Part shown: positions 1 to 5,543 of the stretch, piece after piece
How the letters are laid out: each line of letters opens with the position of its first letter
Position numbering within the stretch: the first letter of the stretch is position 1
Assembly (NCBI GenBank): GCA_023442945.1
Contig: JAEZWW010000063.1
Span: forward strand, 1-5,591
DNA length: 5,591 nucleotides
Reading direction: 5' to 3'
Source of the DNA: Pseudomonadota bacterium
GTDB lineage: Bacteria; Pseudomonadota; Gammaproteobacteria; Burkholderiales; Burkholderiaceae_C
Program-made: the position numbers and the translations under genes
The notes under the pieces: generated by a model
What the model saw: the letters and a program-made list of their open reading frames with translations, nothing else
Told to the model about the DNA's origin: nothing
Databases searched by the model: none

Positions 1-1
1 T

Positions 2-403
2 TCCAACGCAATCCCATTCGGCTTGCGCTTCGAGGTGATCCCCGTCGGTTGGGCCACCCAGGTCTGTGGCTTCCACGGTGAGCTTGCCGCTAATGGTTTT
101 GCCCTTAGCGGTGGAGGGGGTAAATACGAAGTCTGTGACCTTACCCCGGTTATCCCACGTCCATTCGCTAACGGATTTCAGTTCTCCTAGGTCTTGGTAG
201 AACGTCAGAGACAGAGAGCAGGTTTCGGTGCGTGCGCCGGGGGTGGCTTGCCCGTCTAGGACGCGCTTGCCTTCGGTTTTGTTCACCGATGGTTTTACTA
301 CGCATTCGGTGACTTGGTGGGCGAAGTCTTCAAACAGGCTTCCCCCTTCTGGGGTGAACGTCAAGGTGCCGGGGCCTAGCGACACGGCGGTGACTTTAGT
401 CAT
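2..403 (-). CDS. Major tail (tail tube) protein, 3' end cut by the window edge
   Basis: Likely subunit of the tail tube, which polymerises into the channel through which DNA leaves the head. Reading from the ATG at 403-401 gives 134 residues with no stop before the edge. The start is MTKVTAVSLGPGTLTF, followed by a central YQDLGEL segment (69-75), a tryptophan-containing strand (EWTWDNRGK, 80-88), the FVFTPSTAKG turn (92-101) and EWDCVG at the cut end (129-134). This beta-rich pattern (QD in the middle, F-x-F-x-P, then a W near a final VG) is what I know from actinophage tail tube proteins of about 140 residues, so probably only a few residues are missing. The start overlaps the stop of the preceding gene by 8 bases and has a good ribosome binding site, GAGGT, 6 bases upstream. 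Its place right after a terminator-like gene fits. The family call is by pattern and position, not by search. Confidence 0.8.
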   Translation of the reverse strand, partial: MTKVTAVSLGPGTLTFTPEGGSLFEDFAHQVTECVVKPSVNKTEGKRVLDGQATPGARTETCSLSLTFYQDLGELKSVSEWTWDNRGKVTDFVFTPSTAKGKTISGKLTVEATDLGGPTDGDHLEAQAEWDCVG

Positions 404-743
404 TGGTGTACCTCATTTCTAGCTGGCATTGCAGCGCCGGTAGGGGGTCCGGCGAATGGTTGGTTAGGTTTACGCTTATGGCGTTGAAGGTGGTGACATA
501 CCCGGTGGCGGCGACTTTTTCAGCTAGCTGCGATAAGTGGGGCCATGGGTCGGTGTCGGGGGCTACTAGCCACATTTCCCAGCTGGCGGTTATGCCGGTG
601 CGGTCTAAAGAGTTAATCTCGATGCGGTCGGGCATGAGTAGCACGCCGGGCACGGTCAGGTCACGCGGGTCAGTGGTGGCGGTAATGCCGTGGTCGGCTA
701 GCGTGGTCAGCGTGGCGGCAATGATGTCGGCTAGCGTGGTCAT
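396..743 (-). CDS. Tail terminator-like protein (head-tail joining)
   Basis: 115 residues. It probably caps the head-proximal end of the tail tube and helps join the tail to the filled head. Visible features are an N-terminal helix with a repeated TTLAD motif (2-6 and 13-17), a DPRDLTVPGVLLMPDRIEI segment (residues about 26-44), a mixed strand region with a WEMWLVAP strand, an amphipathic helix around HLSQLAEKVA, and a final beta strand containing LPALQCQLEMRY. The layout (short helix, 'dP..l..PgvLv.P', then a closing strand) is what I associate with terminator proteins of actinobacterial siphophages, and these usually sit directly before the tail tube gene, as here. The start ATG overlaps the adaptor stop as ATGA (740-743) and the ribosome site is weak (GGTGG), so translation is probably coupled. 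Alternatives are a stopper or an HK97 gp10-like protein, because fewer connector genes than usual are present. Confidence 0.6.
   Translation of the reverse strand: MTTLADIIAATLTTLADHGITATTDPRDLTVPGVLLMPDRIEINSLDRTGITASWEMWLVAPDTDPWPHLSQLAEKVAATGYVTTFNAISVNLTNHSPDPLPALQCQLEMRYTND
410..414 (-). promoter_or_regulatory. Ribosome binding site of the tail tube gene
   Basis: The minus strand reads GAGGT, then 6 bases, then the ATG at 403-401. It lies inside the end of the upstream coding region. It is one of the few strong sites in the operon, which suits a protein needed in many copies, and it supports the chosen start. Confidence 0.6.
693..742. repeat. 17-base perfect direct repeat at the start of the terminator-like gene
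   Basis: The plus strand sequence GTCGGCTAGCGTGGTCA occurs at 693-709 and again at 726-742. The period is 33 bases, which is exactly 11 codons, and each copy encodes T-T-L-A-D in the N-terminal helix. The right-hand copy overlaps the start codon. It looks like an in-frame duplication or a helical heptad-like repeat rather than a regulatory site. Confidence 0.7.
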
Positions 744-1051
744 AGCGCCACCGGCTTTGCGAAACTGTCCACCAGTAGTAGCCGGGCTATGTCGCTGTCA
801 TAGCGCGATACGTAGGACGCGCCCATCTCCGTTAGGCTTTCCACGCCGTTGGGTGAGTTGCGCCGCCGGTACAGGCGGGCGGTGAGCATTACTGCGCCCA
901 GCCGGGTGGATTCATCCCACCGGTCGCCTACGTGGTCAAGGCCGCCCACTAGGGCGGTCACGGCTTCGGCGCAGGCTAGCAGGGCGGTGTCCGTGCCGCC
1001 GGGTAGTTTGGACCACTCGGCGGCACGTTGGGCTAGTTCAGCGGGGGTCAT
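740..1051 (-). CDS. Head-tail connector/adaptor protein (gp6-like)
   Basis: 103 residues, almost wholly helical by composition. Likely a ring protein that docks under the portal after packaging and extends the DNA channel towards the tail. An N-terminal helix (LAQRAAEWSKLPGG) is followed by a long helix (DTALLACAEAVTALVGGLDHVG), then RLGAVMLTARLYRRRNSPNG and a C-terminal part with VSRYDSDIARLLLVD. The 'aRLYRRRNSPnGv' stretch followed by 'yDsDIaRLL' is a hallmark I know from adaptor proteins of HK97-like actinophages, which commonly follow the capsid gene as this one does. Its ATG shares one base with the capsid stop (TAATG at 1049-1053) and it ends inside the next start (ATGA), so it is translated in a coupled chain. 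Length is normal to slightly short for the family. Confidence 0.75.
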   Translation of the reverse strand: MTPAELAQRAAEWSKLPGGTDTALLACAEAVTALVGGLDHVGDRWDESTRLGAVMLTARLYRRRNSPNGVESLTEMGASYVSRYDSDIARLLLVDSFAKPVAL

Positions 1052-2544
1052 TACCCGCCCACCCCGGCAGTAGTGACCTTGAGAAGCGCCTTAGCGTCAT
1101 GGACGATCATGGCATGGTAGCCGAATAATGCCAGGTCAACACCGCCACGGGGCAGGTCGATGGCGTTTACCCGCACCGGGGGCGTTTCTTCGTAGAAGGT
1201 TACGGCCCGCTTGTCTCCGCCCAGGATGCTGCCTGCCGGTAGTGACGGATCCATGAACAGGCGTAGGCCGTTTACGGTGCCGCTAGCGGTGTCCAGCTTG
1301 ATAGAGTCCCCGCGCGTCACCCACCAGGGCATTTCGTCGGCGGGCTTGTCTAGGAGTTCGCCCCATTTGTCAGCGCCGAAGGCGATGAAGTCAATGCGGG
1401 TGCCTAGTTTCCCGGCGGTGGTGCCCATAGCGGTCAGCGCGTCGAGTGCGGTGGCGGGCTTGCCTGCCACTTCTGTGGCGGCCGCTTGTAGGTCTTTCGA
1501 TACGGCCGCTTCGGTCTTAGCGAGGTAGTCCTCAAGGGCGCCACGCCACAGGGCTTCGATCATCTGGCTGTCGCCAAGGTCTACGTAGATACGGTCGATG
1601 TCCCACCCACCGGCAATGCGCTTAGGCGCTACTTCGATTTCCTCTGTGAGGACGGTCGAAGATGGGATTTCGGCCTTATTGCCCGCGTAGGTGTCTACGG
1701 TGGGGCGGGTCTTCCACCGCCAGCCCTTAATCTTCGTAGAATGCGGCAGGGGGCTTACCCCGATAGCGTCGATTAGGGGCCGGTCGGTGCGGCGGGCTTC
1801 CCATAGTTCCCCAATCCAGGAATCCTTTTTCAAGGTGGCTCCGGCGGGGTCGTTTGCCGGGGTGATGTCAGTTAGCGCCGCGCGGATAGCGTTCGCTGAC
1901 GCTCCGTCCATGGTCATGCGGGTCACCATTGCGGCGGCTTCGGCCACGGTGCGGGGCGCTCGGGGTGCGGTGGCCACTACCGGCGGCGCGGCGGGCGCGG
2001 CGGCTTCCACAGTGGGGGTTTCGGGTTGTTCCATGGGGGTGGTTTCCTTTCGGTCGTGTAGAGAGTTTTCAACGTGAGTTACTCGGGCCGAGTCGATGGC
2101 GGGCACGGCGGTTAGGCTGACTTCACGAACCGTCGCGTTATGGATCGTCAGGGTTTCGGTTTTGTAGTCGTATTCGGCGCCGTCGGGCTCGATGTATGCG
2201 CCAACGGATAGGCCATCTCTGATACCGGCTTTAGCCGATGCCAGCGCTTCATCTCCTGCCGGGGTTTCGGGAAGATAAAAACTCATACGTAGCTCGGCGT
2301 CGTCCATCTCCACGGAAGTCGCGTAGCCCACGGCTTTCGTGTAGTCGTGATCTAGGCAGAGCTTTACGCGGCGTAGGTCGCCACCGAAGTTCAGTGAACC
2401 GGGGGCGAATATCAGCGCGCCGGTGGATGCGCCCGCCCGCTGGTTGAAACATGCCGCTATGCCGGTTATGGTGCGTTTGCCGGTGTCGGCGCTAGCGGTG
2501 GCTAGGGTGGCGGTGACTTTCTGCGGGATTTGGGGTTGGCTCAT
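1051..2544 (-). CDS. Fused HK97-type prohead protease and major capsid protein
   Basis: One uninterrupted 497-residue reading frame. Residues about 8-160 look like a phage prohead protease of the U35/S78-like group: a candidate catalytic His66 in LCLDHDYTKAVGYA, Ser113 in RDGLSVGAYI, and Glu141 in VREVSLTAVPA. Residues about 170-200 form a Pro/Ala/Thr-rich linker, and about 200-240 a short helical region that may act as a scaffold (delta-like) domain. From about 242 (SWIGELWEARRTDRPL) to the end the sequence fits an HK97-fold capsid protein: an extended loop rich in charged residues around 275-300, a spine helix at about 322-356, and a C-terminal GYHAMIVHDAKALLKV segment. The protease would remove itself and the scaffold part during maturation. 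The start has a good ribosome site (GGAG, 7 bases upstream) and overlaps the portal stop as ATGA. A second strong site precedes Met171 and could give free capsid protein. Capsid and protease functions are well supported; catalytic residues are inferred from motifs. Confidence 0.88.
   Translation of the reverse strand: MSQPQIPQKVTATLATASADTGKRTITGIAACFNQRAGASTGALIFAPGSLNFGGDLRRVKLCLDHDYTKAVGYATSVEMDDAELRMSFYLPETPAGDEALASAKAGIRDGLSVGAYIEPDGAEYDYKTETLTIHNATVREVSLTAVPAIDSARVTHVENSLHDRKETTPMEQPETPTVEAAAPAAPPVVATAPRAPRTVAEAAAMVTRMTMDGASANAIRAALTDITPANDPAGATLKKDSWIGELWEARRTDRPLIDAIGVSPLPHSTKIKGWRWKTRPTVDTYAGNKAEIPSSTVLTEEIEVAPKRIAGGWDIDRIYVDLGDSQMIEALWRGALEDYLAKTEAAVSKDLQAAATEVAGKPATALDALTAMGTTAGKLGTRIDFIAFGADKWGELLDKPADEMPWWVTRGDSIKLDTASGTVNGLRLFMDPSLPAGSILGGDKRAVTFYEETPPVRVNAIDLPRGGVDLALFGYHAMIVHDAKALLKVTTAGVGG
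2032..2051 (-). promoter_or_regulatory. Putative internal ribosome binding site and start for free capsid protein
   Basis: Inside the fusion gene the minus strand carries GAAAGGA (2045-2051), a 7-base match to the complement of the actinobacterial 16S 3' end, then 10 bases, then an in-frame ATG (2034-2032, Met171). The aligned spacing is close to ideal. The start falls exactly at the end of the protease domain, and the product would be 327 residues, comprising the short scaffold region plus the capsid fold. This would solve the stoichiometry problem of a 1:1 fusion, since hundreds of capsid subunits but few proteases are needed. It is a prediction from sequence; chance purine runs do occur within genes. 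Confidence 0.5.
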
Positions 2545-3647
2545 TTGGTTTCTCCGTTCGGCTCTAAGGGGGTGCCGAGTTCTCGGCGTTGTAGGTCTTC
2601 GATGGTGTAAACGCCGGTGTCGATGGCGGTTTTGTATGCGGCCATGCGTTCAGGGAATGCTTCTATCAGCAGGCTGTCGGTGTTGAACCGTGCCCAAGTG
2701 CCACGGGGCAAGATGTCATCGAGAGACAATCTTGCGGTGATGCATTCCATGTAGGGGGCTAGCGCGTAGTCGATCAGCTCACGCGCCCGGCTTGGCACGT
2801 TGCTGTAGGTCAGTGAGCTGCCTTCGGTGGGTGCGTCCACCGCCCAGGCCGGTAGGCCCATGGCGCGGGCGATTTCCAGGGCGGCGGCTTTCCTGCCGTC
2901 GATTAGGAGCTGTTCGGGGCTAGCGCCGTGGGTCTTGGTCTCGATGCTCTGGGAGGTGTAGGAAACACCGTGCTTTTGGCGTTGGGCCACGTAGTGGGCT
3001 ACGAAGTCGCTAGCCTCCTTCAGGCTCAGCGGGGTGCCGCCGGTTTGGTGCAGCTCCACACTTGGAACCGGGTTGGCAGATGCCACTAGGGCCGCGCGGT
3101 TAAGCCGGTTAGCTGTTCTAATGGCTACCCCGGCGTAGGCCAGTAGGCCTTCGTGGTGCGCGTCGAAGCGGATGGTGTCGGCGGGGTTTACGGGGCGGTC
3201 GTTAACGTGGGTCAGGTTGCCCTCAGCATTTACACGGGCTTGCCATTCGGGTACGAACCGTACCCGTTTCGCCGTGTTAGTGGAATCGCGTTCTACGACG
3301 TGCCAAAATGCCCGCCCGTAGAAGATCAGCATGTCCACAGTCCACACCAGGGTTAGGTAGCGGGCGCGCCCATGTTCGGGTTGCTGCAATAGTGCGGGCT
3401 GTTCGGGGTGGGGGCTTGTACCACGCATAGCCACCAGCGGAAGGCGGGCGATGGTACCGGCGATTAGGTTACGCCCACGTGCCACACTGCCAACGGCCAT
3501 AGCATCCCCCCGCGTTGGCGGCACGGTGTCCATGTCCAGGTCATGCAGGTGAGAAAATACGGCCGCTTCCAGGGCGGCACGGTCAGACCACGGCGATAGC
3601 ACACCGGTGTTAGCCCGGTCGATACCAAACAGTCGCGTAATGTTCAC
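2541..3647 (-). CDS. Phage portal protein (HK97 type)
   Basis: 368 residues. The portal forms a ring of twelve subunits at one capsid vertex, nucleates head assembly, docks the terminase and is the channel for DNA. Family signs are AVGSVARGRNLIAGTIARLPL near residues 51-71, the 'isr.a.lPl' region of HK97 portals; DMLIFYGRAFWHVVERD at about 105-121; a charged helix with a GLPAWAV turn; LTYSN at 279-283 followed by a helix and ALAPYMECITARLS, the stem/clip region; and a C-terminal AAYKTAIDTGVYTIEDLQRRELGTPL, the usual 'G..T.eE.R..lG' ending. It is at the short end for this family. The start codon is GTG (3647-3645), chosen because GTGA overlaps the upstream stop by 4 bases. The ribosome site there is poor, so initiation probably depends on the upstream gene. 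Position between terminase and protease/capsid is canonical. Confidence 0.92.
   Translation of the reverse strand: MNITRLFGIDRANTGVLSPWSDRAALEAAVFSHLHDLDMDTVPPTRGDAMAVGSVARGRNLIAGTIARLPLVAMRGTSPHPEQPALLQQPEHGRARYLTLVWTVDMLIFYGRAFWHVVERDSTNTAKRVRFVPEWQARVNAEGNLTHVNDRPVNPADTIRFDAHHEGLLAYAGVAIRTANRLNRAALVASANPVPSVELHQTGGTPLSLKEASDFVAHYVAQRQKHGVSYTSQSIETKTHGASPEQLLIDGRKAAALEIARAMGLPAWAVDAPTEGSSLTYSNVPSRARELIDYALAPYMECITARLSLDDILPRGTWARFNTDSLLIEAFPERMAAYKTAIDTGVYTIEDLQRRELGTPLEPNGETK
2552..2555 (-). promoter_or_regulatory. Ribosome binding site of the protease-capsid fusion gene
   Basis: GGAG on the minus strand lies 7 bases before the ATG at 2544-2542, within the last codons of the portal gene. 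It supports the chosen start and suggests that this gene is not translated only through coupling to the portal. Confidence 0.55.
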
Positions 3648-3868
3648 GCTTCCAGCTTGCAGCGACCACCTTTCATTTCCCCGTGGCGTCGGCGTGTCCT
3701 GGTCACGTACAGCACATTACGCGCTATCTGTGATGCGGGGTTGCACTGGCGTTCGTGGGCAGCTGCAACACGGGCAGTGATGAGCTTATCTGTTGATATA
3801 TAGCGCCAACCGCACTGGCACACCGCCAGGCAGGAACGTTCCGAGGTGTCGAAAAACATGGCTTTCAT
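3644..3868 (-). CDS. Small protein with a possible zinc knuckle, unknown function
   Basis: 74 residues; I do not recognise a named family. It contains C17-Q-C19-G-W, then H38-x3-C42, i.e. a C-x-C-x18-H-x3-C arrangement that could hold one zinc ion, with a further Cys at 13. The stretch after the first pair (DKLITARVAAAHERQC) looks like a helix carrying the H and C ligands, as in small treble-clef or C2HC fingers. The C-terminal third is strongly basic (TRTRRRHGEMKGGRCK, 56-71), which suggests nucleic acid contact. It is tied to its neighbours by ATGA and GTGA overlaps, so it is translated with the terminase and portal. Small cysteine/histidine proteins of this style occur near the terminase in actinophages. 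It is not an HNH nuclease, because no H-N-H pattern is present. A role in packaging or in tuning the terminase is only a guess. The start may alternatively be Met4 (3859). Confidence 0.7.
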   Translation of the reverse strand: MKAMFFDTSERSCLAVCQCGWRYISTDKLITARVAAAHERQCNPASQIARNVLYVTRTRRRHGEMKGGRCKLEA

Positions 3869-5265
3869 GCGACCACCATGGGGGCGGGTAGCTCTAGCCG
3901 GTGGGTGGCCACTCTATGCGCAACGGTAGCGGCGATGACTTCCCATATGGGGCCGGTGGATTCCCTGCGGGAGAATGCGTCCAGCTCACCCAGTTTCCGC
4001 AGTGTGGCGCCTTGTAGGCCTTCCACTAGGGCGGGTGTGCCGGGGTGGTCTACCCGCCCGCCTTTAAGCGCGTCGATGAAGTCTCCGGTGGCGGTGGCGA
4101 ACTCCCCCACCTTCAAGGTGGTTACCTCGATGCCGTCCAACCGTAAGCGGGTGGTGATGGTGCGGGTGCTGCCACCATCGTCAGCTGCGATAGTGTTAAA
4201 GCCATCGCGCCGGGCATCAGCTATAGCGCCCGGTAGCCACCAGATACCGGGGCGCGATAAATACGGGCGGACGTGCGCGCCGGTGGTGTCGTGCCACGCG
4301 GCCCAGATGGTAGCCCAGGAACGGTCTAGGGCCACGTCGTAAGCGAGGATCACACCGTTGGGGCCGTCGGGGGGTGTTTGGTCGGGGTTGGTGGATGCTT
4401 CGATAACGTCCGTGGGTATTAGCTGGGTGCGGGTGGATTGCCAGCGGTTACCGAAGCCGCGTTCAAACTCCGGTAGGCTCATGGTTTCCCTAGCGTCGGC
4501 CAGGGTTTGGGGTTGCTGAGTGTACCCGATTGCAGGATGGAAACGTGCGTAGCTAGCGGGGTCAGCTAAGTCCAGTTCTGGGGCGGCGCTCCACTCAAAA
4601 TAGGCGATGCTGCTAGCGGGGTCGGTGGTGGCTTCCCTGCCACGGTCCACCCATTTACGTAGCCAGCTTGAGTTCAGGTCACCAGCTGTTGAAACGATCC
4701 ATAGCTGACGATTAGCCAAAGTCGATTGAGAGGGCACGATGGCGGCTAGCAGGGCTTCGCCTAGGTCTTCGTCATAGGCGAACACTTCATCTAGCATCAC
4801 GGTTTCGGGGGTGTACCCGTGTAGCGCAGTGCGGGTGGGGGCGAAACACCGCACTTGGCCGCCACCGTTCTTCCATTCCATGCATTCGGCGCCAGCGCCG
4901 CGCCGGACCTTCACCAGGTGCTTGAAGTTGGCCTCAGCTGCGGCAATCAAGTCCGCCCAGCGTTCCCGGGCGTCCTTGCCGGATTGCGCGGTGTAGAACG
5001 CTTGCGTGCCCGGATAGCGTAGGGTGCGTTGGGCCATGATAGCCCGCATAAGTGTAGTCTTGCCGGACTGTCGCGGCACGGTTAAAACTACAGTGGGATA
5101 CCGCCAGGCCTTCCCGTCCGGGGTGCGCTCGGTCGCCACTCTGGTCACTTCCTTTTGCCACGGCATGAGGGGTGTCCCCAGTGCCCGCGCCATCGTTTCC
5201 ACCGCCGCCAGCTCGTGAGCTGCACCGGGCGTTGGCGCGGTCGCGTACCGTGCGGGGGCGCTCAT
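3865..5265 (-). CDS. terL: Terminase large subunit (packaging ATPase and nuclease)
   Basis: 466 residues, a complete length. It is the motor that hydrolyses ATP to drive DNA into the prohead and cuts the concatemer at the start and end of packaging. The ATPase domain has the adenine-binding-type motif MPWQKEV (34-40), a Walker A of the terminase type PRQSGKTT (64-71), a Walker B VMLDE (156-160) after the LHGYTPET segment, and a coupling motif STAG (192-195). The C-terminal RNase H-like nuclease has the first acid at D310 (ILAYDVALDRSW) and the second at D362/D363 (IAADDGG). The third acid is not obvious; D429 or E442 are candidates. The start at 5265 is supported by the N-terminal RYATAPTPG segment typical of actinophage members and by the ATGA overlap with the small subunit gene. 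The local ribosome site is weak. The function is certain; cos or headful type cannot be told from this sequence. Confidence 0.96.
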   Translation of the reverse strand: MSAPARYATAPTPGAAHELAAVETMARALGTPLMPWQKEVTRVATERTPDGKAWRYPTVVLTVPRQSGKTTLMRAIMAQRTLRYPGTQAFYTAQSGKDARERWADLIAAAEANFKHLVKVRRGAGAECMEWKNGGGQVRCFAPTRTALHGYTPETVMLDEVFAYDEDLGEALLAAIVPSQSTLANRQLWIVSTAGDLNSSWLRKWVDRGREATTDPASSIAYFEWSAAPELDLADPASYARFHPAIGYTQQPQTLADARETMSLPEFERGFGNRWQSTRTQLIPTDVIEASTNPDQTPPDGPNGVILAYDVALDRSWATIWAAWHDTTGAHVRPYLSRPGIWWLPGAIADARRDGFNTIAADDGGSTRTITTRLRLDGIEVTTLKVGEFATATGDFIDALKGGRVDHPGTPALVEGLQGATLRKLGELDAFSRRESTGPIWEVIAATVAHRVATHRLELPAPMVVA

Positions 5266-5543
5266 GCCCGCATAGCTTCCGCTAGCACGTCATTAGCTAC
5301 CTCGTCAGGCAATGCGGGCAAGGCTTCGAGAGTGTTTAGCAGCTGCTGGGCACAATGCGGGGTCGATGTTTTCCCCTGCCGGCTACCAGCAGCGATAGCG
5401 ATAGCTAGCTCTATAGCCAACTGGCATAAGGCTTCATGCTCAGGGCGGATCAATCCCGCACTGCGCTTAGCGTCCAGAGTGGTTAGGACGGCTTTGACCA
5501 TGGGTGGGTCAAGTTCTGTCATACCGGGTAGTAATTGGCTCAT
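5262..5543 (-). CDS. Probable terminase small subunit
   Basis: 93 residues, directly upstream of and overlapping the large terminase (ATGA), which is the usual place of the small subunit that recognises the packaging site and regulates the motor. The protein is acidic to neutral and mostly helical: a helix at about 13-27 (PMVKAVLTTLDAKRS), then RPEHEALCQLAIELAIAIAAGSRQGK (34-59), then CAQQLLNTLEALPALPDEVANDVL. The 'l.peh.al..lalelA.a.d...g' and later 'l..tl..L' layout resembles short small-terminase proteins of actinobacterial phages. I see no clear helix-turn-helix, so the call leans on position and size. The start ATG (5543-5541) has AAAAGG 7 bases upstream; Met8 (5522) is a less likely alternative because no comparable site precedes it. 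About a third of its leucines use CTA (5 of 15), an unusual choice in GC-rich DNA. Confidence 0.72.
   Translation of the reverse strand: MSQLLPGMTELDPPMVKAVLTTLDAKRSAGLIRPEHEALCQLAIELAIAIAAGSRQGKTSTPHCAQQLLNTLEALPALPDEVANDVLAEAMRA

Noticed and set aside
403..885. 160-residue plus-strand reading frame opposite the terminator and adaptor genes
   Set aside because: It lies fully antisense to two well-supported genes, has a low-complexity Ser/Arg/Val-rich composition and no recognisable domain. It is a shadow of GC-biased codons.
1691..2120. Ala/Gly-rich plus-strand frames opposite the protease-capsid linker
   Set aside because: The repeats of Ala and Gly are the reverse complement of the Pro/Ala-rich linker; there is no independent support for a gene.
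1051..2544. A frameshift or sequencing error joining separate protease and capsid genes
   Set aside because: The reading frame is continuous through the linker without a stop, no slippery run is present, and protease-capsid fusions are known in phages. A true fusion is the simpler reading.
3818..3868. Signal peptide or membrane segment in the 74-residue protein
   Set aside because: The N-terminus MKAMFFDTSERSCLAVCQC has no hydrophobic core long enough, and the Cys residues fit a metal site better than a lipobox.
3878..4342. 154-residue plus-strand reading frame opposite the large terminase nuclease domain
   Set aside because: It is antisense to conserved nuclease motifs, with a Ser/Pro/Arg-rich composition typical of shadow frames and no domain.
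4934..5161. 75-residue minus-strand frame overlapping the large terminase in another frame
   Set aside because: It is out of frame within the Walker A region of terL, with no motif and no ribosome site.
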